A stretch of 64,000 nucleotides of DNA from Xylona heveae TC161. Its lineage: Eukaryota; Ascomycota; Xylonomycetes; Xylonales; Xylonaceae. Positions 33,478 through 46,239 of this stretch are shown here, one piece after another. Both the position numbers and the translations under genes were made by a program. Every line of letters begins with the position of its first letter. The stretch's first letter is position 1. The stretch spans positions 1,369,726 through 1,433,725 of the forward strand of contig NW_017264193.1 of assembly GCF_001619985.1 (NCBI RefSeq), given 5' to 3'. The notes under the pieces are model-generated. The model had not been told where the DNA came from. It saw only the letters and a list, made by a program, of their open reading frames with translations, and searched no databases.

Positions 33478-34956
33478 GCAATAAATCTAGGCCACTTTTG
33501 AGGCAGTCTTTTTGACTGGTCCGAATATGGATGTTTACTTCACCGTCTGTGGCAAGGGGGCGAACAGGGAGCCACGTGCTTTTGAAAGGGATGTTCTTGT
33601 ATCTGCAAATTTGGCGTTGAGATGAAATTACGGGAATGTCGACATCGCGTAAATGGTCGGCTAACTCCTATTAATCAGAGCTATGAGCATATCTATTTTC
33701 CTCAAGATGAATTAACCATTTGCGCTACTCTTTCAAACCATGATCAATTGCCCCATATTTTCATTTGACATGCCCAAACGTTGCCAAATTATTCTTCGAT
33801 ACAAAAAAAAACATTCAATTCTCAAAAGCTTATCAATATTGCAATATTGACGAGTAGAGGGACTGGTTCGTATGAATACTGCAGTAGATGCTATCTCTGC
33901 ATTTACTTTGTAAAGTTGTTGTTATTGTTTTCCGCCTTCTCCTGCATCTCTCGCTTTTCCGTACCTCTGACTACGTCTGGTGTGTTTTGTTTTTATTTTG
34001 TTATTTTTTTATCTCCCTTTCGACTTCCCACGTCGCCCTCGTTCTATAAATTCATTTTTAAAGTCCTACAAATTTTTTGTTGCTCATTTCACCTTGGAAA
34101 GCTCTTTCGATTTCATATGTTTTCAAGAGAAAAAAAAGCGCCATTGATATTTCAAGCAGTCAAGCCATCTCTACTAAAATTAGCGCGCATGGTCTCGCCA
34201 AGGAATTGGAGATGACAGCGTCCAGGCCTCTGTCGCAGTGCTGATGCCAGGTTCAGTGCTTTTGCCACGTCCAATGGGCACAATTCCCAGCATTTGTCAT
34301 TCACAATTATATGCTGCTCATAGAAGTCTTTTGTCCGGCAGTGCGCCGAGTGCTGTGTCGCTACCTGATTGATATACGGTCCAGTGCTTGTATAGTCGAT
34401 GGTGCCTCGTTGGTAAAGTGGCAATGTTGAAACCACTTGTTAGGCTATTTTTTCTATCTCCACGCCCAACCGTCTATTTTGAATTTCAATCAGATAATAT
34501 TTCCATCATATTATTGGCCTTAGTTTGGAGAGTCTAGCGCCGTTCAACCTCCTCGATTTTCAGGACTCGGTGGGGTCGCCATGCAGCCTGTGAAGTGGTG
34601 CCGAGAGGGGGCTGGGGTGGCTGGGAAACACCCAACTGCTGGGTGATATTACACAAAGCACATGGGCGCATGTTTCTCGATCCTTTCTGTCATTCTATTT
34701 CCCTTCTCTCTCAAGTTCTGTAAAATCTTCATTCTTCAATTGATCAAGTTCTACCATTTTGATTTTGATTTTCAATCATCGATTTGCCAGTTGCTTAACT
34801 AAATACCAGACTTTCTCGGTCTTCAGTACTTTCTGGGCCTTAGAACTTCCTTGAACTGGCTCCTCAGCGGTCACTGTCTGTCGATTTGTCCAGACTGGAA
34901 TTCACAGCAGCAGGCCGCTTAAAGCACCCAGTTCATCAATCATATTAAATTCCACT
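33478..34956. other. Intergenic between NUP84 and the Cys-rich membrane protein gene
   Basis: About 1.5 kb, mostly AT-rich with long T/C tracts (for example around 33990-34040 and 34680-34760), as is common in fungal promoters and 5' UTRs. The 144-codon frame at 33781..34215 is Phe/Leu/Ser-rich through T-rich DNA and is not believed. Confidence 0.55.
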
Positions 34957-36175
34957 ATGCGCGACTTCAAGGTGTCGCAGGCACTATTGTGCTTCTTTAC
35001 CACAGTCGTCTATCGCTCAGACCTGGTCATTGCTAAACCCTATCCTCGGGCAGCTGTCGACAATTCAACCACTTTGGGAAACGATGTGTTGTTCGGTCGT
35101 GGGTGCGCAAACCCTTGCGGATGGTCCGGCCAGCTCTGCTGCACTTCGGATCAGACTTGTTATACCGATTCAAATGGGGAAGCCCAATGCGGTGGAGGCA
35201 CTACCGCTGGTTCTGGGGGTGGATCTTGGCAATATTACACAACAACTTACACTGAGACTGACCTTGTTACGAGAGTTTCGACTTGGAGCTCGTATATATC
35301 GTCCGCTGCCCCAGAAATGACCACGACGACAACGACGTGCCAGCAAACAACGTCTAGCGCAGCTTCGATCAAGTGCAACTATGCATTGAACGAATCTCCC
35401 TGTGGTACAATATGCTGCGCAAGCGGCCAGTATTGCCAAAGCTACGGTCAATGTGTGGCTTCTGGTGGCGGAAGTTCGGGCTACTACAGCTGGTATTCTT
35501 CCTATTCTGCACCCGTAAGACCCACCAGCTCCGGCATGGCAACGGTGACGTCCACCAGTGCCGCGACAACTACAATGCCTTATCAAGCTCCTTACGAGAC
35601 CGGCGGTCATAATGTGACCGCAACCCAGGCTTCTCATCACGGACTAAGCGGGGGCGCGATTGCCGGAATCGTTATCGGAGTGATTGCGGGCTTGATTCTT
35701 CTTCTTCTCCTTCTTGCTTGCTGCTGTTTGAAACTCGGTATCGAGGGTCTTCTCGCACTCCTTGGACTTGGCAAGAAGAAGAGAAGACGGGAAGAAACGA
35801 CTTACATCGAGGAACGACATTCACGCCACAGTGGCGGCGCCGGCGGCTGGTATGGCAGCCGTCCAAGTAGGGTTGAAAGACCGCCGCCGCCGCCGAAGAA
35901 GAGCGGTGGGCTAGGAGGCCTTGGGGCTGTAGGCGCGACTTTGGCTGGATTAGCAATTATCCTCGGCCTAAAGAGAAGACGTGATCGCGAGGATGAGAAG
36001 AGCGATTACACCTATAGTAGCGATTATTACACCTACGACTACAGCACAAGTGAAAGTGGGTAAACGATGCTCAGATATGACTTTCTTGCATTGCTAACGT
36101 CAGAGTACAGGTAGCGCAAGCTCTGATCAAAGGACAAGAGAGACTCGCCCCACTCATCAGTCGTCACGGCGATAG
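34957..36175 (+). CDS. Cys-rich, single-pass cell-surface membrane protein
   Basis: Function unknown. The layout is that of a secreted, membrane-anchored protein. A signal peptide (about residues 1-27) is followed by two short Cys-rich modules. The first runs from CANPCGWSGQLCCTSDQTCY to Cys near residue 74. The second runs from CNYALNESPCGTICCASGQY to CQSYGQC. Ser/Thr/Tyr-rich linkers suitable for O-glycosylation come next. A transmembrane helix follows at about 231-257 (AGIVIGVIAGLILLLLLLAC). The cytoplasmic tail is basic, then Pro-rich, then has a second apolar stretch (GGLGAVGATLAGLAIILGL) and a Tyr/Ser/Asp-rich end. The unspliced frame stops at 36063. A phase-consistent intron (36050..36110, branch GCTAAC) would replace the last residues by SSASSDQRTRETRPTHQSSRR, ending at 36175. 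I prefer the spliced form, but the donor (GTGAAA) is weak. Confidence 0.72.
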
Positions 36176-36925
36176 AAGCTCTTCGCAAACGTGGACCGCC
36201 AAGGTTCGCTGCTTTGCTTCAATGCCCAAGCATCAAATTTTTGCGTACTCATCTAGCTTTCAAGTCAACTCCATTTGAAGGGAATTTCTGGCGTTTTACT
36301 GAATGACTCCTGTTTCAGCTGACTTCTAATTCGACATAGCTGGACATGAAACCAGTTCTCCGTTTTCCTTGTATTTCTTTTCTGACACGAAGACGATTTA
36401 TCGATCTCATGACTTTTAATTCGACGGATTATACCCAGCGCATCATTTGTATTGCGGCTACGATGTATGTTAATGGAATATTCAGCTTTGTACATGACAA
36501 CCGGGGGACCAATATTGAATGAGCTGTTAGCACGGCTAGTACTGGCATTTGCAATGGATTTTTAGCTTCTCAAACCATTCTATCTGATATGCAGACGTGT
36601 CCAATTATTGGCGTGTGAAAGATCAAAACCTATCTTACTAGATATAAAGCCGTGAGAATTAGACAATCGCACAGAATTCTCTGTTGATACTCTCGGAGGG
36701 TCACCATCATGCTGAGTAATAAGACCTTCGCCCGCTCGGCCCCTCCGACTTCCCAATTAGCTTGAACCGAGTTCCGGGGGGACCCCAACGGGCCGTGTCC
36801 CCCCAAACTATACCCCATAATTCGCTTGAACTATCATCCCGCAGCTTGCTCCGCTTGGATCTTGTATCCTATTCAAGATTCATTCTATCAATTTTCGTTC
36901 AAGATCGATCTCCAAGAACGTGATC
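36176..36925. other. Intergenic upstream of NDUFB11
   Basis: 750 bp. A G/C-rich patch with an imperfect inverted run of G and C (about 36774-36805) lies just upstream of the NDUFB11 start. Nothing coding is supported. Confidence 0.5.
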
Positions 36926-37694
36926 ATGTCTCTCTCACGAGTGCCGCGTTTCGCATCACATCGCCTCTCTCGTCTGGGTGCTCCTACTATCCGTCCAACC
37001 CAGGTTCACGCACCACCTCTAATTGGTTTGCAAGCACATCGAGCCGCCTTGCACTCAAGCTCCATTACCAGATCAGCCAGTGCACACGAGGATCATTACG
37101 ACCCTCCGTCGGGATGGCTTTGGGGAGTACCTCCGTCAGAGCGCGGTAAAAAGGAAGGATGGGAGACCATTTGGTTTTACGGGTTCTTTGGGAGTTTGGC
37201 GCTTGCCGCTGTGGCCTACGCGTTCAAACCTGACACATCGTAGGCTATCCCCCTCTCTTTTTTTCCCCCATTGAAACTCTTGCTTCTACACACATACTGT
37301 TCTGAATGGTTGCATTTCTCAATAAGCGCTTGACTTCACTGCGTGTCAAGAGTGGCTCAGGATCGTTACGCCATTCGATGTTAATTTGACAATGTGCATT
37401 CCGATACAGCGGGCGTATGGGATTAATAATCGCGCCTTACCTCCGCCAGTATTAGAACATTGGCAGTTAATTTCGTGCCATAATTTGTCTTTCTTTTGAA
37501 TCTTATTAACCCCGAACGAAGGCCGCCTCCATACCTCTACTGCATCCCATTAGACAAGTCATATGTTGCAAGGCTAACATAGAACCTTTTTCTTATACTA
37601 TAGGATCCAAACATGGGCACTAGAGGAAGCCCGCAGGAGACTGGAGGCTGAAGGAATCTTGCCCGACCCGGATGTCACTTCAACGAAGAAATGA
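36926..37694 (+). CDS. NDUFB11: Complex I subunit ESSS / NDUFB11-type
   Basis: This is an accessory membrane-arm subunit of mitochondrial NADH:ubiquinone oxidoreductase. Exons are 36926..37239 and 37604..37694, giving 134 residues. The basic leader MSLSRVPRFASHRLSRLG is followed by the signature HYDPPSGWLWGVPPSERGKK, EGWETIWFYGFFGSLALAAV and AYAFKPDTS. The second exon gives IQTWALEEARRRLEAEGILP and stops after STKK. The leader and one transmembrane helix are as expected. The intron is 364 bp, far longer than the typical 50-60 bp in this window. Its acceptor is supported by a CTAAC branch site and by exact restoration of the TSIQTWALEEAR block. Confidence 0.93.
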
Positions 37695-39462
37695 ATACGT
37701 AGAGAAATGCGTGGCAAATCTTTTTCTATGATTTTTGCCTAAGATACGATAAATATAATGGTCCAGGTTGCTTGTTGTTGCGAATCATCTTTCTGAGGAA
37801 CTAATCTGATGCTTTATTCTTTGCTTTTTGCTCCTCTTTTGGCGAAGGTCCTTAAGCAGAGTTTACGCCGCGACCCGCAAACCACGCGCGTGATGACTAC
37901 TACCTTAAGTCTCTCTTCATCTTCACGTCTTAAATTACTCTACCCCGTGTTGTGTGGGTGTACATACCTATTACTCAAGGATTGGCCTAACACGACAAGC
38001 CCTGAGGGCTATAGAATTGACTCATCATTTTGTTGGGCCATTACTAGTAAAAATCCTTGGTCATCTTATCATTGCCAACTGAGAGAAGCTGCACACCCTG
38101 TCTCTGTTACCTATCAATACAGCTCGTGCAAAGTGCTGATGGATGAACATTATTTCATTTCCTCCACAGGCACGTTGAAACATGATCCCTTCTTAGATTT
38201 TCAAAAAGGCAAAAGGTATGCTGTATTGTGTCCATGTTTGCGGAGAGTGAGGTCAATTCTACTCCGCCAAACAGCACGAGCTGCTCAATGGGCCGCTGCT
38301 GTTTCTTCTCCTTAAACTTAAATAAGAACTCTGGACCAAGAAATAATAGCAGGAGGGGTCAACCCTCTTTCCGAACATATTCTTATTGTGACAGCTGCGG
38401 ACTGAGACATTGATTACGCCCAGAGACCGCACGCGCTCGCAGCAACAAAAGTTACGTGCTCCCGAGCATGAGTTACAGAAAGGCAAGGTCACAATAATAG
38501 ATTTACAGAACATCTCCTATTAGCAATGATCGAGTCTAAGGGATGAATGATAATCGGCGCAATCTAGTGCGGATGCTCCATTTTCAAAAACAGAGTACCA
38601 CTGACGGAAACCTGTGAAGGAGACGTACTCTAAGAAAGGAGAAGCGCCATACAGAACAAAAGAGAAACACTAGCCCTTGATGTGAGGTGCTACTGGAGAC
38701 AACTTGAGCGGCATAGGGTATTTTGAAAAGGAACAACTTCAGAGTTTAGGCAAGTAGAGAATGTAATCGCGAGAGGGGATCAAGTAAGGGAAGTGGACAC
38801 ATCCGAGTGCTTAAGGATAGCAACAAATAGCAGCGAACGGTTAAGCCAATTACAAAGAGGCAAGAAGTGGAAAGGAGAAGAACAGACTTTAACGTAGTGG
38901 GTGGAGTCTATGATTTTCGCGCCGAAAACACCAGTTCCTTAAAAAAAAAACTGAAAGCAAATCCAAAGCGGATGTAATGGGGCGTGAGGGAGTAGTGCTC
39001 AAGTCGACTGATGTCATCCTCCTGACACACATGAAAGTAGAGGCGTGCTACAGGAAGGTAAAACGTATAATATGCAAACCATGCAACAATAAAACACTTC
39101 CTCGGCGGTTTCAGGCTACGACCACCAACGAGCAATCGTAGATCCAAAGCACGTTTTGAACTTAGCAACGAGCCTTCGCAAGCAGAAGCAAAATCTGGAA
39201 AGGAAAATGTGGGTCCAGTCAGGCCTGACACATCCTAAATGCATGAACACTCAATAGTCGCAGACGGCGAAAATGGTATCAGAGTGCCGTAGTCACGACT
39301 CAAGACGCTTGCCCCGAAGCTAAGCAATGAGACTGATCAAAAGCACATAAAAAGACCAAATGAGCAAGTTGGTATTATCACCGATCGTGAGACATGGAGG
39401 CAAGAAGTAGACAACAGCAGGACGAAGACGATGATGAATCCATGGTGAATCTCTTGAGGCCT
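37695..39462. other. Convergent spacer NDUFB11 / PMC1, no supported gene
   Basis: 1.77 kb. A 168-codon plus frame (37809..38315) is the longest but has no recognisable domain and no splice-supported continuation. 38600-38900 is purine-rich on the plus strand. No repeats or RNA genes recognised. Confidence 0.5.
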
Positions 39463-42400
39463 TTATCGCGGGGAAGTTTGAGGCGCTGAACACCGCGATT
39501 CCTCGTGAAAGTTTGGTGTCTCTTCAGGTCGCTGACTGGGAGGAGTAGTCCTCGCGTGAATGTCTTCGGAGATGATTGGATCGTCTGGTTTCGTAGATGG
39601 ATGCACCTCCACACCTTCCTGAGATTCAAGATCTGACCTAGCGCGCGAGCGAGTAAATTTTGGAATGCCGTCATCGCTAGCCGCTGACCGTTCAATTGGG
39701 GACCAACCGGCAACACTACCGGCAATGATGCCAGCCATTGCAGCTGCTGGGCCAAATGCAGAGTTAGAGCGGGACCTTCCCCTGCGGCGATTGCGAGAAT
39801 CTGGGGTCGCAGAAAGAGACCCAAAATCACTTGCGCCACCTTCGGCAGTTGGCGTCCGCGGCAAGTCTGAGCTTCCGGATCGTGAGACACTCCTCGAACG
39901 GTAAAGCAGAGCCTCACGAGGATGTTGAAGTTTGAATTTCAGGGCGTTGAGACGACCACCGCGTATCTTTTTAAGGAAGACGAGGTCCTCTCTAATTCCC
40001 TCCAGAGCCTGACTGAATTCGTACCGGCGATCATCATCCGATACAACCAGCTGCGGAGCCGGCTTTCGCCGCCAACTTCGAGGTACGGCTTTCAGGATCA
40101 GTTCATCCGGTATCAATCTTAGAACAATGCCAACTGGAATTGAAAGCGCGCCGAGGATAATTGAATATGCCCACTGAGCACCGTTAAGACGTGTGACGGA
40201 GAATGCTCGTCCACCAACGAACACAATCATTACTTGTCCGGCAATCATGATCAGGGTGATCACAATGAAGAAGTAATTTCGGAATACTCCTTCAAAGATG
40301 TTGAAGTGATTGTCAAGTCGGCGATTGCTATTTGAGGTCAGATCATGGTCACGGGGCAATTGTGTATTGCTAGTACTTACTTAAGCTCATTGAAAATCTG
40401 CATCCACACAAATGTGTTGAACACCAGAGTATTGAGCTGATGTTGTTCCCGTGCTGTTTGGTAGGACAAAATCTTAACTCCGCCAAAATACAAGATAAAT
40501 GTGACCACAAGCTGATAGATGGCTTGGCCAATGATCATTTTCCACATGGTCACTGAGATGAGAGGTGCTGACTTAGGATCAGGTTTGCGGTCCAAAACAC
40601 TCGACGACGGAGGATCAGTGGCCAGCGCAAGGGCTGCAAACGTGTCCATGATCAGATTGACCCAGAGCAGCTGGACTGCTGTGAGCACTGAAGACTCATC
40701 TTTACTGGCAACAGCGGACACAAAAGCCAAAAGAACGGCGGTAATGTTAACCGTCAATTGGAACTAGATCGCCGTTAGTACTCCGTGTAGCGCAGAATAA
40801 TCCTTTCTATTGATACTGACCTGGAGAAATTTCTTGACCGAGTCGTTGACAGCACGGCCCCACATCATCGCCTTTACAATCGAAGTGAAATTGTCATCCA
40901 TGAGAATGATAGCGGAAGCCTCCTTTGCTACCTCCGTACCAGCAATGCCCATAGAGAAACCAACATCTGCAGATTTTAAAGCCGGCGCATCATTGGTACC
41001 ATCGCCAGTAACTGCAACTGTCTCCCCGAGCTCCTTTAAACGTCTGACTAGAATTCTCTTATCTTCCGGGCTAGACCGAGCAAGGACTTGCAACCGCGGA
41101 ATAATCTGATCGAGCTGCGTTTTACTAAGTTTACGAAACTTTGGTCCTTCCATAATCAGACCTCCCTCGGTGAAGATTCCACATTGCTGCGCAATAGCAC
41201 GAGCCGTCAGAATGTTATCTCCAGTAACCATGCGGACGAAGACTCCCGCTTTTTGACACGTAAAAACAGCATCGGCAACACCATCCCTCAGGGGATCTTG
41301 GATACCAATCACTCCAAGGAAGATCATCTCTTTGAAGACATCATCAAAGATGGCCTCCCGTGAATTCCCTTCTTGTGTTCTTGCTGACGAGGGTGGCCAT
41401 TGCTGAAAATCCCGGTAAAGAAGGCCCAGAGTGCGCAGTGAGCGTGAAGCATAACTTTGAATGATGTGCTCCAAAGCCTCCACGTTGTCTTTGCTTATGG
41501 ATGTCTCAGAAATGCCCGCGGTAGGATCGGCAATGATCTTGGTACAGTGTGAAAGCATGATCTCAGAAGCACCTTTCACATACATCCTAAATCTCCCATT
41601 GTCAAGTTTGATAACTGATGCCATGCATTTACGGCCAGAGTCAAAGGGGAAGACTTGAACGGTGTCAACGTTGGACCGCTCTACGCTCAGAGGCCCCATT
41701 CCAAGATGATCTCTGGCAAAATGAAGGAGAGCAGTCTCTGTCTTTGATCCAATGAATGTCGAGCTCCCATCTTCTTCGCCTTCAAAGGCAGTCGAGTTGA
41801 TCGCGACAGATTTCTTCACCAACTCCTTGACGTCGTCATGAAGTGTGGAGACGAATTCCCCAACCGAGACATCGTCCCCATCAGTTTTGGCGGCGGGGGT
41901 CGGCTTCTTGCCTTTGGGAGACGAGGTGGGCGAAACAGCTTCGTCTGTTGTGCCTAGGGAAGCGGAGGCATCGCGTTCGGGCATGCTCTTGTCGCCAAAG
42001 CGGGAGGCTGTGCCCAAAGTCCCAGCGACAACGGTCATCTTATTTTGGGTGAGAGTACCGGTTTTGTCAGAGCAAATAGCTGTCGCATTTCCCATGGTCT
42101 CGCATGCACGCAGTACACGAACCAGATTGTTGTCCTTTAACATTCTCGTGGTAGCAAAAGCCAGTGCAAGCGTCACTGCGAGCGGTAGACCCTCCGGTAC
42201 TGCAACGACGACAATGGTCACCGCGACAATGAAAATCTGAAGGAATTGTTGACCTTTTTCGGAAGGACTGGAGTGGTTGCCGCGCAGCTGAACAAGAAAC
42301 TTGATGAAGAGAACAACAAAGAGGAGCAGAGCGGCTGCTCCACCCAGCTTTGCAATGTATTCGGCCAGGACATTGAGTTTCGATTGAAGAGGGGTTGGCT

Positions 42401-43892
42401 CAGATTCTTCCCGAAGAGACATCATTGTCTTGCCATAGCTCGAGTGGATACCTGTTCCGGTCACCAAGAACCGACCGACGCCTTCGGTAACCTTTGCGCC
42501 CGAAATAATGAACGGATCCATTTTGCGGGTACTTTCGTTGTCCTCAATCGCTCTATAGACGTCGTCTGCATTGCTCTTCTTGATGAGATCGGATTCGCCG
42601 GTGGCAGAGGATTCGTCGCATTTGACATTGTGCCCTTCAATGAGGATTCCATCCACAGGTACCATGTCACCGGGTTCAAGCAGTAGCACGTCTCCTGCGA
42701 GAACATCATATATCGATACTTCTTGTGTCTTTCCAGAACGCACAAGCTTGATCATTCTATCCTCCTTCTTCTTATTGAGTTTGACAAACTGCCTTTCTTT
42801 TTGCCAGTCGTTAGCAGCTCCAACTACCACAACAATAAGGATAGCCACAATAATGGCAACGCCTTCAACCCATTCGACCGGCGGATGGCTCGCGTCGTGT
42901 TTCTGTCCAAAGGTTTCATAAAGTCCAAGAGCTAAAGAAATGACGGCAGCAACAGTCAGCAAGATTAATATCTTATCATTGTAGGCCATCCATGCCAGCT
43001 GGAAGATGTTCTTGGCCTTTCGCTCCGGGATCCGATTGTCGCCGAAAACTCGTCTTCGATCTATGAAGGAGTCTTCGTTGCCAGACACGGCTGTCCTGGT
43101 GGTCGTCTCCGTAGTCGTTCTCTCAAAGCCGGGTACTTCAGTACCCTTCGGTGCAGCCACGGCAGCTTGCGACATGGTTGCATCTTCAAAGGAGACGGAC
43201 CCGTCCAGAGCGCCTTCATCCATACTCAGGCCAGCTCGGCAATTGGTTCGCAGGCCCTTTTCGAGACCGGAAAGGCCGCCGAGGGCGTAGAATGCGCCTA
43301 GGCTTTTGGGGTTGAAAAGCTTGGTTAGCTGTCCCGGGGAAAAGGCAAATTTATTATCCTCTATGTCGAAGTCGGCTTCGGTTCCGGGGTCCGGCTTCAA
43401 AGCTTCCTCGTCCCGGGTAATATGGCTATTGTCCTGCTGCAGTGAAACACTCTTGGCTAATCGATCTCCTTGTGCCGATGACGATGGTGGTGAGTAGAAC
43501 GTCTCCCCACCGTAAGATGACGGTGATCGATTTCCGTCATCCGAGTCAAAAGAGTTCTGACGTGATCGGCTTCCCGGGACAGAAAGGAAGTTACCATCAT
43601 TGCTCTTGGACGTTGGCGATGAAACATTATGCGAAGAGACAGGCCGGCTCTGCTTGCTGTCAAAAGACTGCGCTGGTCGTAGTTCCGGTGCTACATTGTT
43701 CTCGGAATGCAGCGAATTGTGGTGGTCTCCCTGAATGGACGCTCCAGTATTAGACAAGGGATCAAGCGGAACCGCATCTTCCAGGAATGAAGGTTGACTG
43801 ACAGCAGAGGTATCGATTGTAATGGTAGGCGCTCGCCGTCTTCGAGCTCCGCTCGATGTCCGTGAGATTTCTGGGCGATCTGATTGTGACAT
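39463..43892 (-). CDS. PMC1: Calcium-transporting P-type ATPase, PMC1/PMCA type (vacuolar)
   Basis: This P2B Ca2+ pump in fungi loads calcium into the vacuole and is a calcineurin target. Exons are 43892..40821, 40763..40381 and 40327..39463, giving 1439 residues. A disordered Ser-rich N-terminus of about 170 residues precedes the first helices (ILLTVAAVISLALGLYETFG). Conserved motifs follow in order: CDESSATGESD in the actuator domain, VPEGLPLAVTLALAFAT, then the phosphorylation site CSDKTGTLTQNKM with Asp 609. Next are VKGASEIML and the hinge AVTGDGTNDAPALKSADVGF. Exon 2 carries the ion-site helix LLWVNLIMDTFAALALATDP. The C-terminus adds about 200 residues of Ser/Arg-rich sequence. Both short introns (57 and 53 bp) are in phase. 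Length is typical for filamentous fungi and longer than yeast Pmc1. Confidence 0.95.
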
Positions 43893-46239
43893 CTTGAATT
43901 CAAACCGGAGTGTGCTATCAATTTGAGCGACAAGGACAACCGGCGAGGAACCCCAGGTAAATGTGAAAACTCAATACGCTGCAAGTGTGGCGGCGTGTTT
44001 GCCTCCCTCAGGAGGCTGTGCAGGCTCGGCCAGCGAATCTGATGTCTTCCAGACACGAACGACGGCTATCTGCGTAGCTGCACCGTTAGAAAACGCCGTC
44101 GAGTACAGTAAAGCAAGACAAGGCTACAAACTGTTCACCAGAGCTGAACGGAGCGCTGGGGGGGGGAAACCGGTTCCAAAGGCTTCTTCTGCAATCCGTT
44201 GTTCAGGGCCAGCCTGCTTCGTGTCCAACGAAGCTCTTTGGAGGGCGTCGTGAGTAGAGGGTATGGTTTCAAAGGAACGGATGACCGAATCTCAGAGACC
44301 GTATTGAAGCAGTGACAGGTTCTGCATCAGGCTTGAGGAGATTAAGAAAAGTGAAAACACTGAATCAATGGGGCGACGAAAGGAATGCAGTGAATTGGAG
44401 ACAGGGGCGGGATCAAGTGGTCACAGAGAATCTCCGCCAAGGTTCCGCAAGCTCAGAGGAGCACAGATCATCAAGACCAAGCGCCCATTTGCCGCTCTTC
44501 AATACAGAAAAGCGGATACTGTACGGAGTAATGGGCTCTCTATTGAGAGAGATCGCAATGGAGGCCAATACTAGGTACAGACACTCTCCTCTCCTCTGCT
44601 TCCGTATGCTTGCTGGGTTGGTGACCACGGAGATAATGCATACTAGAACGTTGTCTGGGTGTGTTTGATTTGCCGAGAAAGGATAGGGGTCGGCTTGGCA
44701 AAGGGGCTGTGCAAGAGAAGCTATGGCAGCTACATCATTATGATTGGCTCGCCATTTGCTCATCCTTCGCTCCTTCCTTGCTGTGGAGAAAGAACGGCAA
44801 TCCGCTATTGTACCTTGCTCAAAGTTCTTGCGCAGGGCTTTTGTGTCTGCGAGTACTGTGTGGATCGGTACCCTCAAGACGGTGCAGATCATTCACGCAA
44901 TAACTTACCGACACGCAAACCCACAACGCCCCCTGGTTCCCGCACCCGCTGCACACTAAACTCCAATTGTCAACTCCAAACTCATCACCTGCCGATCTTG
45001 CAACCTCTTAATCGATAATAAATGTTGAGATACTTACGACAACGTTTTATGTTCTCATTCTCATTTCCATATCGAATGTAACATTAGGTGGCCTCCTGAT
45101 CCCGGTCCTCTGTAGGAATAAAGGAATTAACTAACTCACTTCTTTTCCCCTGGCAAACTCAACCTGCGCAGATTCTCGACTGGACGATGAAGGTGGGGAT
45201 GCCAATGCACGTTATGGAGACACGGTATAATCATCCGAAAATTTCCCTCCTTCAAAGCCTTGCGGGATAATGGCATGTGATGAGTTGGGACATTATTGGC
45301 CTTCCCACATCTATCAGAGTATCTGGTAAGGGGGAAAAAAAAGCTTGATTGTCGTAACGAAGACAAAAAGCCCTTTATCTTGGCTCTATCTGCTGATTGG
45401 GTCCAGAATTTCGACCGTGTAGTCACTAATAATTGCCAAGAGTACGTTCCTGATTGAAAGTGTTTGCACTGCCTCCACAAAGATTGCAGAAGGGGAAGAA
45501 AAGAGTTCTCCACCTTCTCCACTCTTCCTGTGTGATTGTCACCGAAATTCAAGCTGCTTATCTGACCCTTGTGTGCAAATATGCAAAAGACGTTCGCAGG
45601 ATATCTAGGCAAGGATGGGAAGAGAACTTGCGGTGCAACATGCCTCAAATTTGTAGTGATTGCAGCCCATCTCATCCAAAAAGAAACAGCTCACATTTTA
45701 TAAATTTTGGGTCGTTGGGGCATATATGTACCATAGTTGAACATGAGGCTCTTGAAAAGATGTGGGGAGAAATGATCGAAAACGAAGATCACGGAGAGCT
45801 AAGAAGAAGGATCTGGCTGGCCGGTCCGGAGCAATATATTAGTACTGGAGCAGCTCGAACGTCGTATGCCTTTTTCGCTGGATGACAAATAATTACTAGG
45901 AGCACCCTCTCTGCTGCAGAGGACAAAACATATGCAGATATCTGAATGGGCACATGAGAGCGATTGCTAGATGTAGAGAGACTAAGCCTACCGCTCGTTT
46001 TAGAAAAGAAACTCCGCCTAATCCCGAAAGCCAACAACCTACCACTGTAAGGTGCATTGACGTCGGAAACAATCATTATTTGTCCAACTTTCATACTGAA
46101 TTTCAAAGCCATCATTCTTAATATTAAGCCATTCCATGGTGCTAGGTACTGTCAAGACCCGAAAATCGCTGTAGAAAAACGTGGCCGAAAGAACACCACT
46201 AGATATCGTCATCGCTGCCACTTCAATCACAATATCACC
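43893..46239. other. Divergent spacer PMC1 / cyanamide hydratase, 2.3 kb
   Basis: Upstream region of both genes. It contains a candidate CrzA-type site (44703-44711) and TACGGAGTA at 44522-44530. A 179-codon minus frame (45675..45136) and a 143-codon plus frame (45454..45885) overlap antisense; neither shows a domain. The plus frame's C-terminal part is Glu/Arg-rich and could belong to an unrecognised exon, but no flanking exons were found. Confidence 0.5.
44703..44711 (+). promoter_or_regulatory. Candidate CrzA/Crz1 (calcineurin) binding site upstream of PMC1
   Basis: GGGGCTGTG agrees with the Aspergillus CrzA consensus as I recall it, G[T/G]GGC[T/A]G[T/G]G. It lies about 0.8 kb upstream of the PMC1 start codon. 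A one-mismatch copy, GAGGCTGTG, lies near 44010-44018, about 120 bp upstream of the start. Orientation does not matter for such sites. A single 9-mer match in 2.3 kb is weak evidence. Confidence 0.3.

Noticed and set aside
34378-34432. Stretch resembling a tRNA D-arm (TGGTAAAGTGGC)
   Set aside because: No cloverleaf could be drawn and no TTCGA-type T-arm follows at the right distance.
35170-35640. 156-codon antisense frame with many Cys and Arg
   Set aside because: Shadow of the Cys/Thr-rich coding sequence of the membrane protein on the plus strand.
37809-38315. 168-codon plus frame
   Set aside because: No recognisable motif, no supported splice continuation, composition like surrounding spacer; could be reconsidered with transcript data.
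45136-45885. Overlapping 179-codon minus and 143-codon plus frames
   Set aside because: They overlap antisense, neither shows a known domain, and no flanking exons could be joined in phase.
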